Source: Rhodoferax sp. OV413
GTDB taxonomy: Bacteria; Pseudomonadota; Gammaproteobacteria; Burkholderiales; Burkholderiaceae_C
Assembly: GCF_900104385.1 (NCBI RefSeq)
Contig: NZ_FNJA01000007.1
Coordinates: forward strand, 248,001-312,000
DNA: 64,000 bases
Direction: 5' to 3'
Shown: one piece after another, positions 8,894 through 17,165 of the stretch
Layout: each line of letters opens with the position of its first letter
Numbering within the stretch: position 1 is the stretch's first letter
The notes under the pieces: generated by a model
Databases searched by the model: none
What the model saw: only the letters and a program-made list of their open reading frames with translations
Told to the model about the DNA's origin: nothing
Translations under genes and position numbers: made by a program

Positions 8894-9539
8894 ATGCCCG
8901 ATCTTCCTGCTGGGCCTTGCGCCGGGCCGTCCAGCCCAGCATGCCCAGGCCGACCAGGGTCAGGGCCAGGGTGCCGGGTTCGGGCACGGCTTTGACTTCG
9001 AAGTCGGCGCCAGCAACGAACAGGCCGGTAATGGTGAACGACTTGATGATGGCGCCAGACTCCTGGAAGCCCAGAAACTGCCCCGAGTTCAGGCTGCCGT
9101 CGGTCAAAAAGCTGAACTGCAGCGCATCCAGCAGCACATTGTTCGCGTCATAGGCGGCGATGGCCGCTGTACTGTCGCTCGGTGCCCAATTGAAGAAGCC
9201 GCCAAAGCCCGACACCGCCGTGTCGAAGGTGAAGGTCATGGTGGTGGTCGTGTCGTCATTGGTGGCCACCATGGTCTTGTCGGAATTCCAGTCGCCGTTG
9301 CCGTCAAAGCCGTAGCCATCGGTATTGCCGAACATGGAATTGGCGCCCGTGCTGGTCCAGGTGATGCCGGGCACCAGCTGCAACGGGCCGTTGCCGCGGT
9401 AGATGTTGTTGATAGGCATCGTCAGCTGTGTGCCTCCCACCAAAGAAGTCACCGGCACGGCCGATGCCGTCACCGGCAAGCCCAAGGCGCCGGCTACCAG
9501 GCAGGCTGCGCCCACGCAACGGGAAATTGTGTTTTTCAT
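8892..9539 (-). CDS. PEP-CTERM sorting-domain protein
   Basis: Secreted 215-residue protein with an N-terminal signal peptide (LVAGALGLPVTASA) and a C-terminal exosortase sorting signal: VPEPGTLALTLVGLGMLG, one transmembrane helix, then the basic tail WTARRKAQQEDR. The middle is rich in Thr, Gly, Asn and Asp and lacks a domain I recognise, as is typical for these surface/exopolymer proteins. It lies 73 bp downstream of the GH43 gene, but a strong terminator occupies that gap. Confidence 0.88.
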   Translation of the reverse strand: MKNTISRCVGAACLVAGALGLPVTASAVPVTSLVGGTQLTMPINNIYRGNGPLQLVPGITWTSTGANSMFGNTDGYGFDGNGDWNSDKTMVATNDDTTTTMTFTFDTAVSGFGGFFNWAPSDSTAAIAAYDANNVLLDALQFSFLTDGSLNSGQFLGFQESGAIIKSFTITGLFVAGADFEVKAVPEPGTLALTLVGLGMLGWTARRKAQQEDRA

Positions 9540-9556
9540 AGTCTCAACCCAGGAAA

Positions 9557-9594
9557 TAAAAAAAGTCCGGTGCCCGCCCGCAGACGGGCACCGG
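9557..9594 (-). terminator. Rho-independent terminator of the GH43 gene
   Basis: A perfect 10-bp stem, CCGGTGCCCG (9567-9576) with CGGGCACCGG (9585-9594), has an 8-base loop and is followed on the minus strand by seven T residues. It ends about 18 bases before the ATG of the PEP-CTERM gene. Confidence 0.85.
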
Positions 9595-9612
9595 TGGGAG
9601 AAAAGCCTGCGC

Positions 9613-11280
9613 CTACTGGGTTTCCAGCGTGAAGGACGCGTCTATCTTTTGCTGGCTATTGCCGGTGCTGGGCAGGCCCAGCAACTGGTAGGCCATGTGG
9701 CGCAGGTACAGCGTGGTGTTGCCGTACCACTGCAGCGACACCATGTTGGCATCGCCGTTCAAAGCCGGCACCTTGCGGAAGGTGGCGTCGCTCTTGAAGG
9801 TGCTGCTGTCCACATACGGGTCGACCCAGGTCAGGTTCTTCTTGTCGGCGCTGGCGATCCAGCCCAGGCCGTAGCCGCGGTTCGCCTGGGTCAGGCTGCC
9901 GCCAGTCGGCCAGCGGGTCGGGTTGGCGCTGTCGATGCGCAAATAGCGGCCGGCAAAACCGGTGGCCTCGAACGACACCAGATTCGGGTCGGTCGGGTCG
10001 GCCAGGCCGGGCACGGCCTTCCATTTGAAGTCGGCCGGCAGCTGGCCGTTGGCGGTGTCATTCAGCTGGGTGATCATGCCGTGGAACCACGCGTGGGCCA
10101 CGTAAAACGGCGTGCCGCCTTCGGAATATGTGGTCTTGATGCGGGTGCTGACGGGGGTCACGGTCACGCCGTAGTGCGCCTTCAGCGCATCCAGCTGGGC
10201 CTGGGTGACGCGCACGGTGTTCGCATGGCGTACGCCTTCGGGCAGCTTGAAGTCCACGCCATTGGTCAGCTTGGTCCAGGTCGCCGGGTCGGAGTCCAGG
10301 TTGGTGGTGGTCCAGCAGCCAAACACGCCGCCATTGCCGTAGTAGTCGGCGTACATGTACCAACGCTCCTGGCCCGGCACCTTGATGACCAGTGGGCCTT
10401 CGGTGCCCTGCATCACGCTCTGGTTGGCGCCGCGCGTCAGGTAGTTGGGCGAGATGCGGGTGAACGAGCCCGCCAGCAGGCCGGCGCCGGAAGACTTGGC
10501 GACCTGGATGTCCTTGCCGCTGCCGGTTTCGTCCTTGTAGAACAGATAGTTGCGGTTATTGAACGGTACGACGGTAGCGTCGATCTCGTCGTAACCGGGG
10601 TCGAACAACACCTCGGGCACCGGGTTCACCAGGGTGTTGAAGTCCTTGGTGTAGCTCACATAGGTGCGGCCGCGGTCGGCATTGCCCGACCAGACGATGG
10701 CGTACTTGCGGCGGTCCGGGTCGTAATAGGATTCGGGTGCCCAGGCGTGCGGCTTGGTGTTGCTGCCCAGCGCAGTGGCCATGGTCAGGAAGCGCGGGTT
10801 GGTAAAGGTGATCAGGTCGGTCGAGTCGGCCACGAAGATGCGCGAACTCGGCCGGTTCCAGTAGTTGGAGTCGTTGACCGCCAGGGTCCAGTCGGTGGCG
10901 ATGTAGACGAACTTGCCGTCGTTCTTGCGCAGAATGTAAGGGTCGCGGATATGGCCGGAGCCGGCGATGCCCTGGATGGTGGTGGGCGCCTGGTACACCG
11001 GTTTGCCATCATTCAGACCGGTCCAGTTCAGGCCGTCGGTGCTGAAAGCCAGGTGGAGGGAATCGTTCGGCAGGTCTTGGTTGGGACCAAAGTAGCTCAT
11101 CACCCAGGCCACGGAGTTGTCGGGGCTGGTGTCGGGAGGAATGTCGCCGGAGCCGGCGGTTGCCGTCAGCTCGGTCGAGGTAGCGGTCAGCGCGTCGGAG
11201 CCGCCGCCGCAGCCGCCCAGCAGCAAGGCCGAGGCGAAAAATACCGTGCTGGCCTGCGCCAGCTTTTTGAAGAATGCCAT
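9613..11280 (-). CDS. GH43-like arabinan-active lipoprotein with AbfB-type C-terminal domain
   Basis: 555-residue predicted lipoprotein: the lipobox LLLGGC at about residues 19-24 follows a hydrophobic signal. The N-terminal two thirds have five-bladed propeller hallmarks of glycoside hydrolase family 43: GHIRDPYILRKNDGKF, HAWAPESYYDP and QGTEGPLVIK, carrying the expected acidic catalytic residues. From about residue 425, SFEATGFAGRYLRIDS resembles the AbfB/CBM42 arabinofuranose-binding fold. Likely role: cleavage of arabinose-containing polysaccharide at the cell surface; substrate is inferred. Its own ribosome-binding site is weak, and a small ORF with a strong one lies 55 bases upstream. 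Confidence 0.8.
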   Translation of the reverse strand: MAFFKKLAQASTVFFASALLLGGCGGGSDALTATSTELTATAGSGDIPPDTSPDNSVAWVMSYFGPNQDLPNDSLHLAFSTDGLNWTGLNDGKPVYQAPTTIQGIAGSGHIRDPYILRKNDGKFVYIATDWTLAVNDSNYWNRPSSRIFVADSTDLITFTNPRFLTMATALGSNTKPHAWAPESYYDPDRRKYAIVWSGNADRGRTYVSYTKDFNTLVNPVPEVLFDPGYDEIDATVVPFNNRNYLFYKDETGSGKDIQVAKSSGAGLLAGSFTRISPNYLTRGANQSVMQGTEGPLVIKVPGQERWYMYADYYGNGGVFGCWTTTNLDSDPATWTKLTNGVDFKLPEGVRHANTVRVTQAQLDALKAHYGVTVTPVSTRIKTTYSEGGTPFYVAHAWFHGMITQLNDTANGQLPADFKWKAVPGLADPTDPNLVSFEATGFAGRYLRIDSANPTRWPTGGSLTQANRGYGLGWIASADKKNLTWVDPYVDSSTFKSDATFRKVPALNGDANMVSLQWYGNTTLYLRHMAYQLLGLPSTGNSQQKIDASFTLETQ

Positions 11281-11335
11281 GGTGTTAGGTGCTTTCTTGT
11301 TTGCTATCGATGTACGTCCTTTGTTGAAAATGGGT

Positions 11336-11398
11336 TTAGGGCTGGGTGAATTCCCGCCCGCTCAAAACGACCGCCAGAGTTGCTCCAGGGTTTGCCAT
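11336..11398 (-). CDS. Possible 20-residue leader peptide upstream of the GH43 gene
   Basis: A minus-strand ORF of 20 codons starts at 11398 and ends TAA at 11336. It is preceded by the strong Shine-Dalgarno AAAAGGAG (11408-11415) with a 9-base spacer, much better than that of the GH43 gene 55 bases downstream. The peptide starts MANPGATLAVV and matches no family I know. It could be a translated leader, a small protein or chance. Confidence 0.4.
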   Translation of the reverse strand: MANPGATLAVVLSGREFTQP

Positions 11399-11575
11399 GT
11401 TGTCTGTCTCCTTTTGTTTTTTGTCGCGTGCCAGCCTGTATGCAAATGGCCGGCCGCTGCGGCATCCTAGGGAAACTTGCCATATATATCCAATATAGAT
11501 TGGCAGATATTCAATGCCAAAATCAGCATTGGTGGATACCCTTTGCCCACCATTCCCCACCGACAAGGAGCCTGC

Positions 11576-12757
11576 ATGCACACCGTTTTCGCCCCCCGCC
11601 GCAGCCTGCTGCGCAACCGTGGCCAGCACGACAGCGGCAAGGTCGAGATGGTCGAACTGTTCTTCGACCTGGTGTTCGTGTTTGCGATCACCCAGCTGTC
11701 CCACACCCTGCTGGCCGACCTGGGCCCGGCAAATGCGCTCCGCGTTGGCCTGATGCTGGTGGCGGTGTGGTGGGTGTGGATCTTTACCTCCTGGGTGACC
11801 AACTGGCTTGACCCGAACCGCCCCTCGGTACGCGCCTGTCTGCTGGTGTTGATGCTGGCCGGGCTGGTGCTGTCGGCCTCGGTGCCGCAGGCCTTTGGCG
11901 ACAAGGGTTGGGCATTTGCCCTGGCCTATGCCGGCATGCAGGTCGGCCGCACCCTGTTCATGCTGTGGGCGCTGCGCGGCCAGCCTTTGGATAGCGTGCG
12001 CAACTTTCAGCGCATTCTGGTGTGGCTGGTTTCGTCCGGTGCGCTCTGGCTGATCGGTGGCGGGGCCGAGGGGCCTGCGCGCCTGGCCTGGTGGGGCTTG
12101 GCGCTGGCCATCGAGCTGCTGGGGCCGGCGCTGTTCTTCTGGGTGCCGGGCCTGGGCCGGTCGCGCATCCAGGACTGGAATGTGGACGGCAACCACATGG
12201 CCGAGCGCTGCGCGCTGTTCGTCATCATCGCGCTGGGCGAGTCGCTGCTGGTCAGCGGCGCCACCTTTGCCGGCCAGCCCTGGAACAGCGCCACGGCGCT
12301 GCCGTTTCTGGTTTCGTTCGTAGGTACGGTGGCGATGTGGTGGCTGTACTTTGCGGTCGGTGCCGAACATGCGCACCACCGCATCGTCCATGCCGAGGAC
12401 CCGGGCCGCCAGGCGCGCATCGCCTACACCTATCTGCACGTGCTGATCGTGGCCGGTGTGATCGTCTGCGCCGTCGCCGACGAACTGGTGCTCGCGCACC
12501 CCGACCATGCCGACACCGCCGGCATCGCCGCCATCCTGGGCGGGCCAGCGCTTTATTTGCTGGGTACAGCGCTGTTCAAGTGGGTCACCAACACCCGCCG
12601 CCTGCCGCCGCTGTCGCACCTGGTCGGCCTGGGTCTGCTGGCGGTGTTGGTGGTACCCGCCCTGCAGCACACGCTGAGCGCGCTGGGGCTGGCAGCGGGC
12701 GGCGCAGCCGTGCTGTGGCTGGTGGCAGTGTGGGAATCTATCGCACTGAAAAAATAA
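11576..12757 (+). CDS. Low temperature requirement protein A (LtrA) family membrane protein
   Basis: 393-residue polytopic membrane protein of the LtrA family, named after a Listeria gene needed for growth in the cold; the molecular function is not established. The signature VEMVELFFDLVFVFAITQLSH is at the N-terminus, followed by roughly ten hydrophobic segments and the family segment NVDGNHMAERCALFVIIALGESLL in the middle. The start at 11576 follows AAGGAG; an in-frame extension to 11477 is rejected. It diverges from the GH43 gene across an AT-rich gap that contains TTGCCA and TGGCAG half-sites. Confidence 0.88.
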   Translation: MHTVFAPRRSLLRNRGQHDSGKVEMVELFFDLVFVFAITQLSHTLLADLGPANALRVGLMLVAVWWVWIFTSWVTNWLDPNRPSVRACLLVLMLAGLVLSASVPQAFGDKGWAFALAYAGMQVGRTLFMLWALRGQPLDSVRNFQRILVWLVSSGALWLIGGGAEGPARLAWWGLALAIELLGPALFFWVPGLGRSRIQDWNVDGNHMAERCALFVIIALGESLLVSGATFAGQPWNSATALPFLVSFVGTVAMWWLYFAVGAEHAHHRIVHAEDPGRQARIAYTYLHVLIVAGVIVCAVADELVLAHPDHADTAGIAAILGGPALYLLGTALFKWVTNTRRLPPLSHLVGLGLLAVLVVPALQHTLSALGLAAGGAAVLWLVAVWESIALKK

Positions 12758-12817
12758 GGTGAAACAAGCCTCCAGCGCTTATTTCACCTGCGCTAGCAGC
12801 TACATAAATAGTAGCAA
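12751..12817. repeat. Dispersed intergenic repeat copy
   Basis: This copy fills the gap between the convergent ltrA and aminotransferase genes and overlaps the ltrA stop. It contains CCAGCGCTTATTTCACCTGCGCTAGCAGCTAC, here given in two parts: CCAGCGCTTATTTCACC and TGCGCTAGCAGCTAC, plus an ATAAATAGTAGC tail. It is an imperfect palindrome. Confidence 0.75.
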
Positions 12818-14008
12818 TTAAAGCGCCTGGCCGAGCCGGGCGATGCCTTCTTCGATCTTCTCCACACCCACGGTGGCAAAGCTCAGGCGCAGGGTGGACT
12901 TGTCGGCATCGTGCGCGAAGAACGGTGCGCCGGGCACAAAGGCCACCAGCTTCTCGATCGCGCGCTTGGCGAACGCGCTGGCGTCGCGGCCTTCGGTCAG
13001 CTTGGCCCAGAAGAACATGCCGCCCTGCGGCGCATTGAAGGTGATGGCGCCACCCAGCTCGCGCTGCAGCGACTCGGCCATCACGCGGGCGCGCTCGGCG
13101 TAGACCTTGCGCACCACGGCCAATGTGCCGTCTAGGCGGTTCAGCGTCAGGTAATGGGCGGCCGTGGCCTGGGTCAGGTTGCTGGTGTGGGCGTCGCTGA
13201 ACTGCTTGCACATGGTGGCGTTGGCCAGCAGCGCGGGTGGGGCAATCATCCAGCCCACGCGCAGGCCGGGGCTCAAAATCTTGCTCATCGAGCCGCAGTG
13301 GGCCAGCCAGTCGCGGCTGCCGGGCACATCGGCGCTCAGGGCCAGGATGCTGGGCGGTGGCGGCTGGTCGAAATACAGCTCGCCATACGGGTCGTCTTCG
13401 ACCACCAGGGTGCGGGTGCGCACGGCGATGTCCAGGATGCGCTTGCGCCGCTCCAGGCTCAGGGTGGCGCCGCTGGGGTTGCCGAAGGTGGGGATCAAAT
13501 AGACCAGCTTGGGCTTGTGCTCGTCGATCAGCTTTTCCAGCGCGTCCACGTCCACGCCATTGGCGTCGATGGGGGCGCTGATCACCTGCGCGCCGTACAG
13601 GCGAAAGCACTGGATGGTAGCCAGGAAGGTCGGGCCTTCGACGATCACCTTGTCGCCGGGGTTGATCATGGTCTTGCCGATCAGGTCCAAAGCCTGCTGG
13701 CTGCCGGTGGTGACTATCAGGCCGTCGGGTGCCACGCTCACGCCCTTGTTGCCCATGAACTTGCTGAGCTGTTCGCGCAGCGGGTTAAAGCCCTCGGTAG
13801 CGCCGTATTGCAGCACCGGGCCGGGGTTGTTGGCCAGCACGGCAGCGGTGGATGCGGCGATGCCTTCCACGTCGAACAGCGCCGGGTCGGGGAAGCCGCC
13901 GGCAAAGCTGATGATGCCGGGCGTACCCAGCAATTTGAAGAGTTCGCGGATGGCCGAGGTTTCGACGTTCTGGAGGCGGTCGGCAAATGGCAAGGACGGC
14001 AGGGACAT
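12818..14008 (-). CDS. PLP-dependent aminotransferase (LysN/ARO8-like, fold type I)
   Basis: 396-residue free-standing aminotransferase of the group related to 2-aminoadipate aminotransferase and the MocR catalytic domain, without a DNA-binding domain. Motifs include ISFAGGFPDPALF near the N-terminus, VTTGSQQALDLIGKT, PTFGNPSGATLS, EDDPYGELYF and the PLP-lysine segment GSMSKILSPGLRVGW. Likely acts on 2-aminoadipate, branched-chain or aromatic amino acids; the substrate cannot be set from sequence. The start at 14008 (MSLPSLPFADRL) is preferred over an extension to 14077. It diverges from the HDOD gene. Confidence 0.87.
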   Translation of the reverse strand: MSLPSLPFADRLQNVETSAIRELFKLLGTPGIISFAGGFPDPALFDVEGIAASTAAVLANNPGPVLQYGATEGFNPLREQLSKFMGNKGVSVAPDGLIVTTGSQQALDLIGKTMINPGDKVIVEGPTFLATIQCFRLYGAQVISAPIDANGVDVDALEKLIDEHKPKLVYLIPTFGNPSGATLSLERRKRILDIAVRTRTLVVEDDPYGELYFDQPPPPSILALSADVPGSRDWLAHCGSMSKILSPGLRVGWMIAPPALLANATMCKQFSDAHTSNLTQATAAHYLTLNRLDGTLAVVRKVYAERARVMAESLQRELGGAITFNAPQGGMFFWAKLTEGRDASAFAKRAIEKLVAFVPGAPFFAHDADKSTLRLSFATVGVEKIEEGIARLGQAL

Positions 14009-14207
14009 GGTGGTTTCTCGCTTTCTGGCCCCCATTGTCGCCAATGTCGTGCGCAGGATTCCTGCGGCCAACAGCAAATTTTATGGTTGCACCCGACCTG
14101 GGTTGCAAAGGTTTTCAGCAAGCGCTCAAAACCCTGTAAATCGTACAGAATGTCTACGTATGTAAACCCACACCGAATCCCCCACCACCAACCTCAGGAC
14201 GCGCTCT

Positions 14208-15014
14208 ATGCCAGATATTTCGGTATTTTTCCAATCCGTCAAACTGCCCGTCATGTCCGAGGTCGCGCATTTGCTGATCCGCACCTTGAACGACGAGAAC
14301 GCCTCCGGCCCGCAGGTGGCCGCCATCATTGCCAAGGATTCGGCGCTCACTGCCAAGCTCTTGCGCCTGGCCAACAGCGCCAGCTTCGGCCTGAGCCGCC
14401 ATGTCAGCACAGTGGACGACGCGATCAGCCTGGTCGGCATGGGCCGGGTGCGCACCCTGGGCCTGGCCGCATCCATGGGCGACGCGTTTCCGGTGGTCGA
14501 CGGGCTGGACCGCGGCGAGTTCTGGCGCAGCTGCATGGTCAGCGCCGGCTATTCACAATGGCTGTCGGCCCATCTGGGCATGGACGGCAGCCAGGCCTGG
14601 CTGGCCAGCATGATGGTGCGACTGGGCGAGCTGATGATTGCCCAGGCCCAGCCCAGCAGCCTGCAAGAGATTGAAAAACTGCCGCACCAGCCCGGCGGCC
14701 GCTGGGAGCGCGAACAGCGCATCACCGGCTTCAGCGAAGGCCAGATCACCGCCGAGCTGGCCCGGCGCTGGAACTTCCCGGCCGAGATCGTGCGTGCGCT
14801 CGACACCTCGTCCGACCCGATGGCGGCCAAGCCATTCAACCGGCTCGGCGGCATCGTCCACTTGTCGATGCTGCTGGCCGACATGCCGGCCGGCGGGCCT
14901 GAGATGCTGGACGCCTTGCCCACCGACGTGGTGCACGCCCTGCAGCTGAATCCCGAGTGGATGCGCGCCAAGTTCCCGGCGCCCGATTCCTTCATCGACA
15001 TTTCCAATCTGTAA
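14208..15014 (+). CDS. HDOD-domain signalling protein
   Basis: 268-residue single-domain HDOD protein, a family related to HD hydrolases but often without the HD residues and linked to stress, motility or c-di-GMP signalling. The N-terminal half shows the typical pattern IIAKDSALTAKLLRLANSASFG, then VSTVDDAISLVGMGRVRTLGL. No catalytic HD-GYP motif is visible, so it is probably a protein-interaction module. Its TAA stop (15012-15014) is also the left target-site copy of the MITE-like element, so the insertion may have moved the end of this gene. Confidence 0.86.
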   Translation: MPDISVFFQSVKLPVMSEVAHLLIRTLNDENASGPQVAAIIAKDSALTAKLLRLANSASFGLSRHVSTVDDAISLVGMGRVRTLGLAASMGDAFPVVDGLDRGEFWRSCMVSAGYSQWLSAHLGMDGSQAWLASMMVRLGELMIAQAQPSSLQEIEKLPHQPGGRWEREQRITGFSEGQITAELARRWNFPAEIVRALDTSSDPMAAKPFNRLGGIVHLSMLLADMPAGGPEMLDALPTDVVHALQLNPEWMRAKFPAPDSFIDISNL

Positions 15015-15282
15015 GAGCCTGTTCACAGTCTATTTGGGGCCGCGCAGTTGCCTTTTCGGGATGGGCTGGTAGGCGCAGCGTGCAGCCAATAGCCCGGCTA
15101 TTGGCAAGCGGTGCAACACCCCAGACCGCCCGAAAAGGCAGCTGCCCTGCGGGTTGGGGAGAAATCGGGCGATTTGTCCGCCATCCCCTTTGTATGGGCA
15201 GGGAGCCCATGCTGCAGGTGCTGACAGCCAACTCATCCCGATTGCTCCCCAACGCGACCCCCAATAGACCGTGAACAGGCTC
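15015..15282. mobile_element. MITE-like non-autonomous element
   Basis: 268-bp non-coding element. Its ends are inverted repeats that agree at 24 of about 26 positions (GAGCCTGTTCACRGTCTATT outward on each side). Directly flanking TAA occurs at 15012-15014 and 15283-15285, a likely 3-bp target duplication of the TNA type made by some IS5-family transposases. Internally it can fold: TGCCTTTTCGGG at 15049 pairs with its complement at 15129-15140, around a perfect palindrome CCAATAGCC-C-GGCTATTGG at 15086-15104. No transposase ORF is present. Confidence 0.75.
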
Positions 15283-15309
15283 TAACTGGCGCTGCGGTGT
15301 AATGGAGGT

Positions 15310-15948
15310 ATGAACCGCGAAAACATAGTTGGATTTTTTGCCACCCTCCAAGCCGCCAACCCGATGCCGGTGACCGAGCTCGAATACACCAGCGTGTTCG
15401 AGCTGCTGACCGCCGTGCTGCTGTCGGCCCAGGCCACCGATGTGGGCGTCAACAAGGCCACGCGCCGCCTGTTCCCGGTGGCCAACACGCCGCAGGCGAT
15501 TCTGGACCTGGGGCTGGACGGGCTGGAAAGCTACATCAAGACCATAGGCCTGTACCACAGCAAGTCCAAGCACCTGCTGCAGACCTGCGAGATGCTGGTC
15601 CGCCTGCATGGCGGCCAGGTGCCGCGCACCCGCGAAGCCCTGGAAGCCCTGCCCGGTGTGGGCCGCAAGACCGCCAACGTGGTGCTGAACGTGGCCTTTG
15701 GCGAGCCCACCATGGCAGTGGACACGCATATCTTCCGCCTGGGCAACCGCACCGGACTGGCCCCCGGCAAGACCCCGCTGGATGTGGAGCGGGGCCTGCT
15801 CAAGCGTATACCGCCAGCCTACATGGTGGACGCCCACCACTGGCTGATCCTGCATGGCCGCTACATCTGCCAGGCGCGCAAGCCGCTGTGCTGGCAGTGC
15901 GCGGTGGCGCGCTACTGCGACTATCAGCCCAAGACCGCCGCGCCCTGA
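15310..15948 (+). CDS. nth: Endonuclease III (DNA glycosylase/AP lyase)
   Basis: Removes oxidised pyrimidines in base excision repair and cleaves the abasic site. The 212-residue protein has the helix-hairpin-helix LPGVGRKTA with the catalytic lysine, the catalytic aspartate in the segment MAVDTHIFRL, and a C-terminal [4Fe-4S] loop C-x6-C-x2-C-x5-C (CQARKPLCWQCAVARYC). Its stop is two bases before the diguanylate cyclase start, so the two genes are probably co-transcribed. Confidence 0.97.
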   Translation: MNRENIVGFFATLQAANPMPVTELEYTSVFELLTAVLLSAQATDVGVNKATRRLFPVANTPQAILDLGLDGLESYIKTIGLYHSKSKHLLQTCEMLVRLHGGQVPRTREALEALPGVGRKTANVVLNVAFGEPTMAVDTHIFRLGNRTGLAPGKTPLDVERGLLKRIPPAYMVDAHHWLILHGRYICQARKPLCWQCAVARYCDYQPKTAAP

Positions 15949-15950
15949 GC

Positions 15951-17087
15951 ATGCTGGGGATCGATCCACGTTCCATCGTCCTGCTAGCGGGGGCGATGGG
16001 TTTGCTGATGTCGCTGGTGCTGTTTGTGTTGCGGCGCAACTATCCGCCCACCATCCAGGGCCTGGGCGAATGGGCGGCCGGGCCGTTTCTGTGCTTCATC
16101 TCGACCCTGCTGTTTGGCGCGCGCGGGCTGATCCCCGACTTCGTCTCGGCCGTCATCGGCAATCTGTTTCTGCTCAGCGGCTCGGCGCTGTTCTACATCG
16201 GCAGCCAGCGCTTCCACCGCCAGCCCACCTCCTTGCGGCTGTGGGGCGGGTTGATCGTGGCGTCGGCGCCGGTGTTTGCCTGGTTCGTGCTGGTGCAGCC
16301 GAATTACGTGGCACGCCTGGTGGTGTTCACCAGCCTGATGGTCTGCCTGTTCTTCAGCCATGCCCGGCTGCTGTTCAAGCACGGGGCCGACCACATCTTC
16401 ACCCAACTGACCGGCGGAGTGCTGTTGCTGCAAACCGGCTTTCTACTGCTGCGCCTGGTGACCATCCCGATAGACCCCCATACGCAGGGCATATTCGACG
16501 AATCGCCGTTCCAGGTTATCTACGTCGTGGCCTATGCGATGTGCGTGCTGCTGCTGTCGATTGGCGTGGTACTGATGGCATCCGAACGGATGCGCAGCGA
16601 GTTTGAATACCTGGCCACCCATGACCCACTGACCGCCTGCCTGACCCGTCGCGCGCTGATCGCCGCCTGTGAACAGGAGCTGGAGCGCAGCCGCCGCCAC
16701 GGCCACCCGCTGGCGCTGATGATGCTGGACCTGGATCACTTCAAAAACATCAACGACACGCATGGCCATCTGGTCGGCGACCGGGTGCTGGTGGACTTTG
16801 CCGACAGGGTGGGCCAGCAACTGCGCCTGCCCGACCGGCTGGGCCGCTTTGGTGGCGAAGAGTTTGTGGTGCTGCTGCCCGAGACCAGGCTGGACAACGC
16901 GCTGCATGTGGCCGAGCGCATCCGGCACAGCCTGGGCCAGAGCACCGGCCTGCCGGTCTGCACCGCCAGCATCGGCATCACCACACCGCACAGCGACACG
17001 GATACGGTGGACCACCTATTGGCGCGGGCCGACCAGGCGCTGTACCGCGCCAAACATCTGGGGCGGGACCGGGTGGAAAGCAGCTGA
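15951..17087 (+). CDS. Membrane-bound diguanylate cyclase (GGEEF)
   Basis: 378-residue protein with about six transmembrane segments in residues 8-205 (no sensory family recognised), followed by a GGDEF domain from about residue 215. The active-site signature is RFGGEEF and an RxxD inhibitory site (RLPD) lies five residues upstream, so c-di-GMP synthesis with product inhibition is expected. The start is two bases past the nth stop; a longer reading overlapping nth is rejected. A dispersed-repeat copy follows the stop. Confidence 0.9.
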   Translation: MLGIDPRSIVLLAGAMGLLMSLVLFVLRRNYPPTIQGLGEWAAGPFLCFISTLLFGARGLIPDFVSAVIGNLFLLSGSALFYIGSQRFHRQPTSLRLWGGLIVASAPVFAWFVLVQPNYVARLVVFTSLMVCLFFSHARLLFKHGADHIFTQLTGGVLLLQTGFLLLRLVTIPIDPHTQGIFDESPFQVIYVVAYAMCVLLLSIGVVLMASERMRSEFEYLATHDPLTACLTRRALIAACEQELERSRRHGHPLALMMLDLDHFKNINDTHGHLVGDRVLVDFADRVGQQLRLPDRLGRFGGEEFVVLLPETRLDNALHVAERIRHSLGQSTGLPVCTASIGITTPHSDTDTVDHLLARADQALYRAKHLGRDRVESS

Positions 17088-17094
17088 GCTGAAG

Positions 17095-17157
17095 ATTTAT
17101 ACAAAAACACCCGTTAGCGCAATCTGTTCCTACGCTAGCAGCTATTGACTCAATAGC
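17095..17157. repeat. Dispersed intergenic repeat copy
   Basis: Located between two convergent diguanylate cyclase genes. The arms GTTAGCGCAA and TACGCTAGC form the main hairpin and AGCTATTGACTCAATAGC the small 3' hairpin, with a leading ATTTATACAAAAA. The position suggests a transcription-terminating role. Confidence 0.75.
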
Positions 17158-17165
17158 AAATCGGT

